A DNA stretch of 5,986 nucleotides from an uncultured Bacteroidota bacterium (GTDB taxonomy: Bacteria > Bacteroidota > Bacteroidia > Chitinophagales > Chitinophagaceae), in assembly GCA_903929655.1 (NCBI GenBank), contig CAIYVS010000229.1, positions 1 to 5,986 of the forward strand. The letters run 5' to 3'. Shown one piece after another: positions 1 through 5,986 of the stretch (positions are counted from its first letter, which is position 1; each line of letters starts with the position of its first letter). The notes below the pieces were generated by a model. It saw only the letters and a list, made by a program, of their open reading frames with translations. It searched no databases and was not told where the DNA came from. The position numbers and the translations under genes were made by a program.

Positions 1-140
1 AAAATAGTTTACCTACCGTCATTTAAAGTAAATTTTGCCGCACACTCAATATGTTGATTTTGGTTAAAACCTTTTTCACTGCCTATCTCAAACCCCGGCC
101 TGAAGTCCGGAGCTACTAACATATTGCATATAACAAAGCT
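1..140. other. 3' flank of the E1 gene with no supportable gene
   Basis: All frames here are short. Plus frame 1 stays open from the window edge to a TGA at 55-57 and could be the last 18 codons of an upstream gene, but nothing in it is recognisable. On the minus strand an ATG at 20-22 opens seven codons before the edge (MTVGKLF), which could be the start of a next gene. Neither can be supported. The stretch is A/T-rich apart from the GC-rich hairpin at 94-113. Confidence 0.5.
94..113 (-). terminator. weak candidate terminator hairpin after the E1 gene
   Basis: Read on the minus strand, this 20-nt stretch starts 27 nt past the E1 stop codon. It can fold into a GC-rich stem (left arm CTCCGGAC, right arm GGCCGGGG) with a four-base TTCA loop, one A-G mismatch and one T-G pair. 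Only a short TTT follows the stem before GAGATAG, so the U-tract is poor. It could end the E1 transcript, but it is far from a textbook intrinsic terminator, and Bacteroidota terminators are often atypical. Confidence 0.3.
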
Positions 141-2195
141 CTACCACTTCAACAACTCCCTGATCCTCACAGCCACCTTGTCCGCATTCGGCAGCATAGC
201 AGCCTCCAGGCCCATGTTCATAGGCACAGCAGGTAGGTCTAAAGCTCCGATAGTTTGCACAGGTGCATCCAGTTGCTGAAAACAATTTTGCATAATTCTT
301 CCCGCCAAAGCCTCGCAAAATGAATTGTGCAATTGTTCCTCGGTCAGTACAATGCATTTGCCATGTTTCTTTACTGTGTGATAGATCAGTTCTTCATCAA
401 GAGGGTAGATGGTCCTTATATCTACGATCTCCACCTGGCCAGGAAATTGTTTGGCGGCATTTTTTGCCCAATACACACCCATACCATAAGTAATGATACA
501 AAGTGAAGCTCCATCCTCTATGGCTTCTTTGCTTGCATGCAGTGCGATCGTTCCTTTTCCGAAGGGCAATACATAATCACGGTCCGGTTCCACCATCTTG
601 GCTTCCTCTGTTCCGGGCACTTTGCTCCAATACAGGCCCTTATGCTCCAGCATCACCACCGGGTTAGGATCTATAATGGCTGCCTTTAAAAGTCCTTTTA
701 TATCCGCAACATTACTTGGATATGCTATCTTAATGCCCTTTATAGTAGCCAGGGTACTCTCCACGCTGCCGCTATGATAAGGACCGCCGCCGCCATAGGC
801 ACCTATTGGCACACGTATGATGCAATTCACAGGGAACTTACCGCAACTCAGGTAGCAGGACTTACTTATCTCTGTTACCAACTGGTTTAGTCCCGGATAT
901 ATATAATCTGCAAATTGCACTTCCACAATAGGTTTTAATCCCACGGCACTCATGCCTACTGTTGACCCTATAATATATGCCTCTTGTATAGCAGTATTAA
1001 AAACACGTTCATCCCCAAATTTATCTGCCAGCGTAGCTGCTTCGCGAAACACACCTCCCAATCTCTTACCAACATCCTGCCCATAAAAAAGTGCTTCCGG
1101 ATAATCCTGCAATATCTCCTCTACAGCATGCAATGCAGCATCCACCATCACCACCTTATCCTTTCCTTCTGGTGTGCGGATACCCACTTCTTCAGTAGCG
1201 CTGGTAGGCATAAATACGAAATCAGCGACATGTGCCGGGTCCGGGTCTGCTGCTGCTACTGCGGCATCAAATTCGCTTTGTGCATATTCCCTTTGTTCAG
1301 CTTCTATTTTATCCAGGTCTTCCTCAGTGATGCCTTTATGTTGCAATAATATCTTCCTCAGTTTCGGCCCCGGATCATCTGCTGCATGTTTTGCCAGGTC
1401 TTCCGGGCTGCGGTACCATTCTTTCCTCACCCCTGATGTATGGTGTCCCAGTAATGGCACCTTGGCATGCACCAGTATCGGTTTGCGCCATTTCCTCACC
1501 CAGTCTATCGTGTATTCCATAGTTTTATAGGAATCCACAAAATCACTGCCATTCACCCTTACCCGCTCCATTCCTTTAAAACCCTGCGCATATTCATAAG
1601 CATCCATGGTCCGGGCTTCATCGCCTGTTACAGAAATGCCCCAGTCATTATCCTGCACCAGGTATATAATGGGTAATTGGTGTAAAACTGCAAATTGAAA
1701 AGCCTCGCTTACTTCGCCTTCAGTCACACTTCCATCACCAAGTGAGCAAATAACCACGGGTGGGATAGGGTAGTCTGACAATTTTTGAGTTTCCCTGTAT
1801 TGTATACCCTGGGCAACCCCGGTTGTAGGAATTACCTGCATACCCGTAGCACTGCTCTGGTGTATAATTTTAGGAAAATCTTCTCTCCTTGAATTTGGAT
1901 GGTTATAATAAGCTCTCCCTCCTGTAAAAGGGTCATCACCTTTGGCCAATAACTGCAGCATCAGTTCATAAGGACGGTAACCCATCCCCAGCATCAGGCT
2001 TTCATCCCTGTAGTAGGGGCTTACGTAGTCACAGGGTTTTAATAAAAAACCCGTAGCCAGTTGTATGGCCTCATGCCCCCTGGATGTACTGTGTACATAT
2101 TTACATATTTGCCTGTTGGCATCATATACTTCGGCCATGGCCCTGGCCGTCATCATCAGCTTATAGGCCCTTAATTGTGTTTCTTTTGAAAGCAT
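141..2195 (-). CDS. 2-oxoacid (branched-chain type) dehydrogenase E1, fused alpha and beta subunits
   Basis: This is the thiamine-diphosphate-dependent E1 component that decarboxylates a 2-oxoacid and passes the acyl group to the lipoyl arm of E2; it acts in the cytoplasm. The 684 residues cover both subunits that are usually separate. The alpha-like half is about residues 1-330. It has the ThDP/Mg motif GDG at 153-155 and DN at 182-183, spaced as in human PDH E1-alpha (Asp to Asn 29 residues apart), plus the HHTSG segment at 251-255. The beta-like half starts near 347. It has YGQDVG (371-376), the probable catalytic Glu405 in TAIQE, the active-site His474 in YHSGS, and VDIRTIYPLDEE near the C-terminal transketolase domain. 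A charged linker (about 331-346) joins them, and the fused length is normal for such proteins. The start is the ATG at 2195; an AGGGG stretch lies about 12 nt upstream. No E2 or E3 gene is in the window. A branched-chain substrate is inferred from the fused architecture common in Bacteroidota; pyruvate or another 2-oxoacid cannot be excluded. The first Asn of the usual NN pair is Asp here. Confidence 0.93.
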   Translation of the reverse strand: MLSKETQLRAYKLMMTARAMAEVYDANRQICKYVHSTSRGHEAIQLATGFLLKPCDYVSPYYRDESLMLGMGYRPYELMLQLLAKGDDPFTGGRAYYNHPNSRREDFPKIIHQSSATGMQVIPTTGVAQGIQYRETQKLSDYPIPPVVICSLGDGSVTEGEVSEAFQFAVLHQLPIIYLVQDNDWGISVTGDEARTMDAYEYAQGFKGMERVRVNGSDFVDSYKTMEYTIDWVRKWRKPILVHAKVPLLGHHTSGVRKEWYRSPEDLAKHAADDPGPKLRKILLQHKGITEEDLDKIEAEQREYAQSEFDAAVAAADPDPAHVADFVFMPTSATEEVGIRTPEGKDKVVMVDAALHAVEEILQDYPEALFYGQDVGKRLGGVFREAATLADKFGDERVFNTAIQEAYIIGSTVGMSAVGLKPIVEVQFADYIYPGLNQLVTEISKSCYLSCGKFPVNCIIRVPIGAYGGGGPYHSGSVESTLATIKGIKIAYPSNVADIKGLLKAAIIDPNPVVMLEHKGLYWSKVPGTEEAKMVEPDRDYVLPFGKGTIALHASKEAIEDGASLCIITYGMGVYWAKNAAKQFPGQVEIVDIRTIYPLDEELIYHTVKKHGKCIVLTEEQLHNSFCEALAGRIMQNCFQQLDAPVQTIGALDLPAVPMNMGLEAAMLPNADKVAVRIRELLKW

Positions 2196-2205
2196 GCAGC
2201 TATTG

Positions 2206-2218
2206 TACCCCTTGGGTA
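2206..2218 (-). promoter_or_regulatory. small inverted repeat in the E1 leader
   Basis: TACCC-CTT-GGGTA is a perfect 5-bp inverted repeat with a 3-nt spacer. In the E1 transcript it would form a short hairpin 11 nt before the ATG, pairing the AGGGG stretch that is the only Shine-Dalgarno-like sequence there. It also lies just downstream of the predicted start of transcription, where an operator could sit. Either role is inference, and a repeat this short may be chance. Confidence 0.25.
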
Positions 2219-2226
2219 ATAAGCGG

Positions 2227-2234
2227 CAAAAGTA
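2227..2234 (-). promoter_or_regulatory. candidate Bacteroidota -7 promoter element for the E1 gene
   Basis: Read on the minus strand the bases are TACTTTTG, an exact match to the Bacteroidota TAnnTTTG element. Transcription would start about 6 nt downstream, near 2221, leaving a leader of about 25 nt before the ATG at 2195. No good TTG (-33 element) is found at the expected 19-21 nt spacing; the nearest TTG (2270-2272) is about 35 nt away. The position and exact match support it; the missing -33 box lowers confidence. Confidence 0.5.
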
Positions 2235-2363
2235 GGTCTAAATACTAAATTCCTGAAAATATAGTTATTCAAATGAATGTGTATAAGTGGGTAAATACTG
2301 AGATATGATTAAATAAGGTAAAAATGATTTTAATCTTTAATTTCCTTAAGTTAATAGAACTGT

Positions 2364-2371
2364 TATTTTTG
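2364..2371 (+). promoter_or_regulatory. candidate Bacteroidota -7 promoter element for the YfhO operon
   Basis: The bases TATTTTTG match the Bacteroidota TAnnTTTG consensus exactly and end 19 nt before the ATG at 2391. Transcription would start near 2377, giving a very short leader of about 14 nt. The expected -33 position (about 2341-2345) has only a T-rich stretch, not a clear TTG. No Shine-Dalgarno sequence precedes the ATG, only an A-rich run, which is usual for this phylum. The site would drive all three downstream genes. Confidence 0.5.
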
Positions 2372-2390
2372 TTTCACTAAAAAGCAATTT

Positions 2391-4835
2391 ATGCCGTCCA
2401 TCGACTTTAAAAAAATAAGGTTAGACCTTCTCATTATTCTTGGTTTCGCAGTTCTTTCTCTTATGTATTGTTATCCTCAGTTACAGGGTAAAAAATTAAA
2501 ACAAAGCGATGCCATATCATGGCAGGGAATGGCACATGAGGGGATGATGTATCACGATTCTACAGGAAAAGATGTGCTTTGGTCGAATAGTATGTTTGGC
2601 GGCATGCCTACCTATACCACCTACCTGGGTGCAAATACAAATAATTATCCCTGGTATATACAAACGGTTTTAGAATTAGTAGGCAAACCCGCCTATTTCT
2701 TTTTCATTGCCATGTTGTGCTTCTATATACTGATGCGTGTTTTGGGTATTAATAAATGGTTAGGGGTCGCTGCCTCAGTGGCATATGCTTTCGCGTCCTA
2801 TAATGCCATTATTATTGGCGTAGGTCACGATACCAAGATGCTTTCTATTGCATATGTACCGCTTGCATTTGCAGGTATTTATTTAATATTTAAGGAAAAA
2901 TGGCTTACTGGGGCTGCTCTCTGGGGGCTTGCTATAGCCTTACTGGCAAATAATGCGCATTACCAGATGATGTATTACCTGATAATAATATGTCTCTGTT
3001 TTGGTGTGAGCATGCTGTTTGTTGCTTTAAAAGAAAATAAGTTTAAACAGTTTTTAATATCCTCACTCATTACTATATCTGTGGGTGTTCTGGGCATGTT
3101 GCCAAGTATCACATCAGTGTTGACGACTAACGAATATTCAAAAGAAACCATGCGCGGAGGTGCCAGCGAACTGTCCGGCCATGACAGAAAAGCCAGCGGC
3201 GGACTTGACAAAGACTATGCTTTCCGCTGGAGCATGGGAGTAGGGGAAACCTTTTGCTTAATGATCCCATACCTGTATGGAGGAGCTACTTATGAGTCCG
3301 CAGATAAAGCGCCAAAAACAGCCGAATTGGTAGGACCCAATGCTGACATGCTGCCGATTTACTGGGGTGGTCAGCCTTACCAGAGCGGACCTGTCTATTT
3401 AGGCGCCGTCATTTGTTTCCTGTTCATACTAGGCCTGCTGGTAGTTCGTTCTCCTAATAAATGGTGGATACTGGCAGCTTCGATTATTGGTATTGTACTA
3501 TCATGGGGAAAGAATTTTGAAGGGATCAATTATTTCCTTTTCGATCATATCCCTATGCTCAACAAGTTCCGTACAGTTGAAATGGCAATGGTCATACCTC
3601 AATTCCTTTTTCCATTATTAGGTATTTTGGCCGTGCAGGATATCATTGACAAAAAGCAAAGCTCTGAACAGCTCTGGAAAAATGTAAAAATAGCCGCCGG
3701 CATTAGCGCCGGGCTTTGCATACTGCTGGGGCTGGGCGGAAGTCTTTTCTTTAATTTCTCAGGCAGCACAGATGCGCAATTGCAACCCGAATTGCTGAAA
3801 GCTTTAAGAGAAGACAGGGCATCCCTGGCAACTACAAGTGCCCTGAAAAGCGCAGCTTATATAATCATTGCAGCAGCCCTATTATGGGCCTTCATCAAAG
3901 ACAAGATCAAACCAATGGTATTGATGATCGGTTTGATCATCATTATCGCAATTGACCTTATACCTGTATCCCAGGACTACCTGAATGATAAGAACTATGT
4001 GGATGCGTCAGAGTACGATGCCAGTTTCGAACCCAGGGATGTAGATAAAATGATCCTGAGAGATAAAGATCCCTATTACCGTGTGCTGGATCTCAGTCGT
4101 GATCCATATAACGATGCCACACAAGCCTATTTTTTCAAATGCGTAGGTGGTTACCATCCTGCCAAAATGGAAATATACCAGGACCTTATAGACAGGCAAA
4201 TGGGAGGCAAAGGATTTAACGGACAGGTACTGAACATGTTAAATACAAAATACATTATCGTTGGCGGACAAAAATCTGCTCCGCAGGTAATGCCTAACCC
4301 TACTGCCTGTGGCAATGCATGGTTTGTAAACGAAGTAAAATGGGCAAACACCGCCGATGACGAAATGAACGGCCTCAATGCCCCGCACCTCGGCGATACG
4401 TTGGCCATGCCAGATGCTTTTGATCCGAGGAAAACTGCTGTTATAAGAACTACATTTAAAGATGTATTAGGTAATGCTCCATTTGGTAAAGACAGCACCG
4501 CTTTCGTAAAACTGGATAAATACGGACTCGACGACATTAGTTTCTATTCTCATAATAGTAAAGACGGCCTTGCAGTGTTCTCTGATATATATTATGCTGA
4601 AGGATGGAAAGCCTATGTAGATGGTAAGGAAACCCCAATAGTGAAGGCAAATTATGTGCTCCGTGCCCTGAAAATACCTTTCGGCGATCATAAAATATTG
4701 TTCGAGTTCAGACCTCAGAGTTTCTATGGTGGCAGGAAAATTGCACTTGCCGGCAGTTTGGTATTGTTCGCGCTTTTTGCTGTAGCTCTGCTTCCTCTTT
4801 TTAAAAAAGATAAAACCTCCCAGGCTAAGGCATGA
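2391..4835 (+). CDS. YfhO-family multi-spanning membrane protein, probable GT-C-type glycosyltransferase
   Basis: An 814-residue polytopic inner-membrane protein. Hydrophobic segments lie near residues 10-29, 100-118, 122-145, 150-167, 171-212, 218-243, 335-353, 357-373, 398-418, 432-455, 486-502 and 506-526, with a last one at 784-803. A soluble, probably periplasmic domain lies between (about 527-783). The C-terminal part (YYAEGWKAYVDGKE, about 734-747, then ANYVLRAL and FEFRP) is the clearest mark of the YfhO family. Others are DLIPVSQDYLN (522-532) and GHDTKM (145-150). Asp40 in QSDAISWQGM, in the first external loop, is where GT-C enzymes keep a catalytic acid; that role is inferred. In Bacillus subtilis, YfhO is implicated in adding sugars to lipoteichoic acid; Bacteroidota lack that polymer, so the acceptor here is unknown. 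The gene opens a tight operon and overlaps the acyltransferase by 4 nt (ATGA). The length is typical and no damage is seen. Confidence 0.9.
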   Translation: MPSIDFKKIRLDLLIILGFAVLSLMYCYPQLQGKKLKQSDAISWQGMAHEGMMYHDSTGKDVLWSNSMFGGMPTYTTYLGANTNNYPWYIQTVLELVGKPAYFFFIAMLCFYILMRVLGINKWLGVAASVAYAFASYNAIIIGVGHDTKMLSIAYVPLAFAGIYLIFKEKWLTGAALWGLAIALLANNAHYQMMYYLIIICLCFGVSMLFVALKENKFKQFLISSLITISVGVLGMLPSITSVLTTNEYSKETMRGGASELSGHDRKASGGLDKDYAFRWSMGVGETFCLMIPYLYGGATYESADKAPKTAELVGPNADMLPIYWGGQPYQSGPVYLGAVICFLFILGLLVVRSPNKWWILAASIIGIVLSWGKNFEGINYFLFDHIPMLNKFRTVEMAMVIPQFLFPLLGILAVQDIIDKKQSSEQLWKNVKIAAGISAGLCILLGLGGSLFFNFSGSTDAQLQPELLKALREDRASLATTSALKSAAYIIIAAALLWAFIKDKIKPMVLMIGLIIIIAIDLIPVSQDYLNDKNYVDASEYDASFEPRDVDKMILRDKDPYYRVLDLSRDPYNDATQAYFFKCVGGYHPAKMEIYQDLIDRQMGGKGFNGQVLNMLNTKYIIVGGQKSAPQVMPNPTACGNAWFVNEVKWANTADDEMNGLNAPHLGDTLAMPDAFDPRKTAVIRTTFKDVLGNAPFGKDSTAFVKLDKYGLDDISFYSHNSKDGLAVFSDIYYAEGWKAYVDGKETPIVKANYVLRALKIPFGDHKILFEFRPQSFYGGRKIALAGSLVLFALFAVALLPLFKKDKTSQAKA

Positions 4836-5368
4836 GTAAAAGCCCGTCATACATTTCCCGGAAAGCTTTCCGTTTAAGGAAGGAAATGAGCATTGGCTTT
4901 TACTTAAGCGACTTTTTATTCAGAAAAATCCTAAGGCAGAATTCAGGTACCAGTTGGGCAGTTCACCATACTGCAACCATTCACTGTCCTCAAAACATTG
5001 TGAGAGGAAAGAACGTTTATCCCGGCGATTCCCCCGGCGTATACATTGATGCTACCAACGGCGTAAAGATTGGCGACTATACCAACCTGGGCCCTAACGT
5101 AGGTATCATTTCCTCCAATCATGATTTTATTGACAATGATCTGGCAAGCCTGGACCCGCCAATTGAAATAGGTAATTTCTGCTGGATGGGTATGGGCGCT
5201 GTCATTTTGCCCGGCATAAAACTGGGAGATTTTACAATTGTTGGTGCTAATGCTGTTGTTACAAAAAGCTTCCCTGAGGGCTACTGTGTAATAGCAGGTA
5301 ATCCTGCCAGGCTTATCAAATACTTAAACAAAACCGAATGTGAAACTTTTGCAAAAAGCAAAAAGTAA
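4832..5368 (+). CDS. left-handed beta-helix (hexapeptide-repeat) acyltransferase
   Basis: A 178-residue cytoplasmic acyltransferase, probably using acetyl-CoA to acylate a sugar or sugar-linked precursor. From about residue 45 it shows hexapeptide-repeat periodicity (IHCPQNI, VKIGDYTNLGPNVGII, IEIGNFCWMGMGAVILPGIKLGDFTIVGANAVVTKSFP). The C-terminal cap YCVIAGNPARLIKYL is typical of xenobiotic/WcaF/NodL/Maa-like acetyltransferases. His97 in SSNHDF is the likely catalytic base. An N-terminal amphipathic/hydrophobic stretch (about 21-34) may lie on the membrane. The gene starts inside the YfhO stop codon (ATGA), which suggests translational coupling. Met19 (ATG 4886-4888) is a possible alternative start, with an AAGGAAGG purine run just before it. 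Acceptor and acyl donor cannot be read from sequence; membership of a glycan operon suggests a surface polysaccharide or glycolipid. A serine acetyltransferase role is less likely because the long SAT N-terminal domain is absent. Confidence 0.88.
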   Translation: MSKSPSYISRKAFRLRKEMSIGFYLSDFLFRKILRQNSGTSWAVHHTATIHCPQNIVRGKNVYPGDSPGVYIDATNGVKIGDYTNLGPNVGIISSNHDFIDNDLASLDPPIEIGNFCWMGMGAVILPGIKLGDFTIVGANAVVTKSFPEGYCVIAGNPARLIKYLNKTECETFAKSKK

Positions 5369-5986
5369 TTCTTTTTTCAGTAATTCAGTTTTCATTTTCC
5401 TGATTAGGTTTTTTCCTACACTGGCAAATGTGCTGGTATTGATTTACTATTCCCGCAACCTCGACACCAATACCTATGGCACTTACCAGAATTTCTGGAT
5501 ACAGTTGAACATCATTTACCCTCTTGCCTGTTTCGGCATTCATGTTTTTGTTATTACCTATTCACCTGCCTATATTATCAAATTGGCCCGTATTGTTAAA
5601 ACAGGGCAGTACGCCATTTACGGCATGTGGTTGCTGCTGCTATGCGGCATTTTTGCTTATTTACAAATAGTACCTATACATACCAACTTTATACTGCCAT
5701 TTTTATTCCTGCTTGTTTTTGCCATCACCATCATACTCGAGTCTTTATTAATTGTCTTCAGAAATCTCATAAGTATCCTGGTCATTAATTTTCTGTACTC
5801 AAGCGCATTTTTTCTTATTCATTGGTACCTTTTAAAACATACTTTTTCTTTAGAGATACTTTTTACTTACCTGTTTGTCATTTCCGCTATTCGCTTACTG
5901 GCTTATCTATTCATCCTGGTTCCTGAAATAAAGGCTCATAAAAATGCAGATGTACTTGAAGAAATAAGCAACACAAAAGCCCGTTC
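5340..5986 (+). CDS. Wzx/flippase-like polysaccharide export membrane protein, 5' part only
   Basis: An open frame with no stop runs from 5328 (after a TAA at 5325-5327) to the window edge, giving 215 codons from a GTG at 5340. The product is strongly hydrophobic, with about six membrane segments (near residues 14-36, 53-74, 90-110, 116-138, 142-164 and 170-194). The start, with SVFIFLIRFFPTLANVLVLI followed by YYSRNLDTNTYGTYQNFW, resembles the first helix and loop of oligosaccharide flippases of the MATE/MOP superfamily, where a conserved (L)xxxxYGxYxxF segment follows helix 1. Such proteins move lipid-linked oligosaccharides across the inner membrane. Full members have roughly 400-500 residues, so about half is missing here. 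No ATG occurs in frame until far into the gene (about 5625), inside helix 3, so GTG 5340 is the best start; TTG 5349 is the alternative. The gene overlaps the acyltransferase by 29 nt in another frame. Family assignment rests on the N-terminal pattern and hydropathy only. Confidence 0.75.
   Translation, partial: MKLLQKAKSNSFFSNSVFIFLIRFFPTLANVLVLIYYSRNLDTNTYGTYQNFWIQLNIIYPLACFGIHVFVITYSPAYIIKLARIVKTGQYAIYGMWLLLLCGIFAYLQIVPIHTNFILPFLFLLVFAITIILESLLIVFRNLISILVINFLYSSAFFLIHWYLLKHTFSLEILFTYLFVISAIRLLAYLFILVPEIKAHKNADVLEEISNTKAR
5351..5364 (+). repeat. two tandem copies of GCAAAAA in the gene overlap
   Basis: The heptamer GCAAAAA occurs twice in direct succession in the 29-nt overlap of the acyltransferase and flippase genes. 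It encodes the Ala-Lys-Ser-Lys tail of the first and Gln-Lys-Ala-Lys near the start of the second. Loss of one unit would move the acyltransferase frame into the flippase frame before the TAA at 5366-5368. Two copies is a short repeat and may be chance in A-rich sequence. Confidence 0.6.

Larger units (their letters stand above)
2196..2390. other. divergent intergenic region between E1 and the glycan genes
   Basis: This 195-bp A/T-rich spacer separates two genes transcribed away from each other. It contains an exact TAnnTTTG element for each direction, a perfect 5-bp inverted repeat in the E1 leader (2206-2218), and a second weak inverted repeat (2267-2278). I see no RNA gene or coding potential in it. 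Confidence 0.7.

Noticed and set aside
1..57. Possible C-terminal end of a plus-strand gene, or the first seven codons of a minus-strand gene at 20-22
   Set aside because: Too short to support; no recognisable residues, and neither can be tested without sequence before position 1.
63..77. GGTT-AA-AACC followed by TTTTT as a plus-strand terminator
   Set aside because: The stem is only 4 bp with a 2-nt loop, too small to be a stable terminator hairpin.
88..357. Minus-strand open frame of 89 codons at the 3' end of the E1 gene
   Set aside because: It overlaps the conserved C-terminal E1-beta coding sequence in another frame; its Cys/Gly-rich product looks like a shadow.
984..1676. Three overlapping plus-strand open frames (984-1349, 1174-1530, 1467-1676) opposite the E1 gene
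   Set aside because: They lie wholly inside a well-supported coding gene on the other strand. Their products are low-complexity (Ser/Cys/His-rich) and match no recognisable domain.
2975..4850. Minus-strand open frames opposite YfhO (2975-3211, 4008-4199, 4151-4537, 4467-4850)
   Set aside because: All are antisense to a convincing membrane-protein gene and show no domain or promoter of their own.
1..5986. CRISPR array, tRNA/rRNA gene, insertion sequence, attachment site or defence system
   Set aside because: No spaced direct repeats, cloverleaf-like sequence, transposase or terminal inverted repeats were seen. The window is filled by four genes of metabolism and glycan type.

Overview
The window looks like an ordinary chromosomal segment from a Bacteroidota bacterium, most likely of the Chitinophagaceae/Sphingobacteriia type. 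Four things suggest this: moderate-to-low GC with A/T-rich spacers, little use of Shine-Dalgarno sites, two exact matches to the Bacteroidota promoter -7 element (TAnnTTTG), and a fused alpha/beta 2-oxoacid dehydrogenase E1 gene of the kind common in that phylum. The placement comes from reading the sequence, not from a database search.

Layout. Positions 1-140 are a 3' flank with no supportable gene and a weak GC-rich hairpin. Positions 141-2195 (minus strand) hold a 684-residue E1 component of a branched-chain-type 2-oxoacid dehydrogenase complex, with the alpha and beta subunits joined in one chain. A 195-bp divergent spacer (2196-2390) carries one candidate promoter for each direction and a small perfect inverted repeat in the E1 leader. 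The plus strand then runs as one tight unit to the end of the window: a large YfhO-family membrane protein (2391-4835), a left-handed beta-helix acyltransferase overlapping it by 4 nt (4832-5368), and the 5' part of a multi-spanning Wzx/flippase-like protein (from about 5340, running off the window). The last gene probably starts at a GTG inside the acyltransferase gene, so an ATG-only gene finder would miss it.

Function. The minus-strand gene belongs to central metabolism: oxidative decarboxylation of branched-chain 2-oxoacids, feeding branched acyl-CoA to catabolism or branched fatty-acid synthesis. It has no evident link to the plus-strand genes beyond sharing the spacer. The plus-strand genes fit envelope glycan work: a GT-C-like membrane protein, an O-/N-acyltransferase that could decorate a sugar, and a lipid-linked oligosaccharide exporter. 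Their overlapping junctions suggest translational coupling. I see no clear undescribed system. The points most worth a second look are the acyltransferase/flippase junction, with its non-ATG overlapping start and a short tandem repeat whose loss would fuse the two frames, and the identity of the glycan this cluster acts on.
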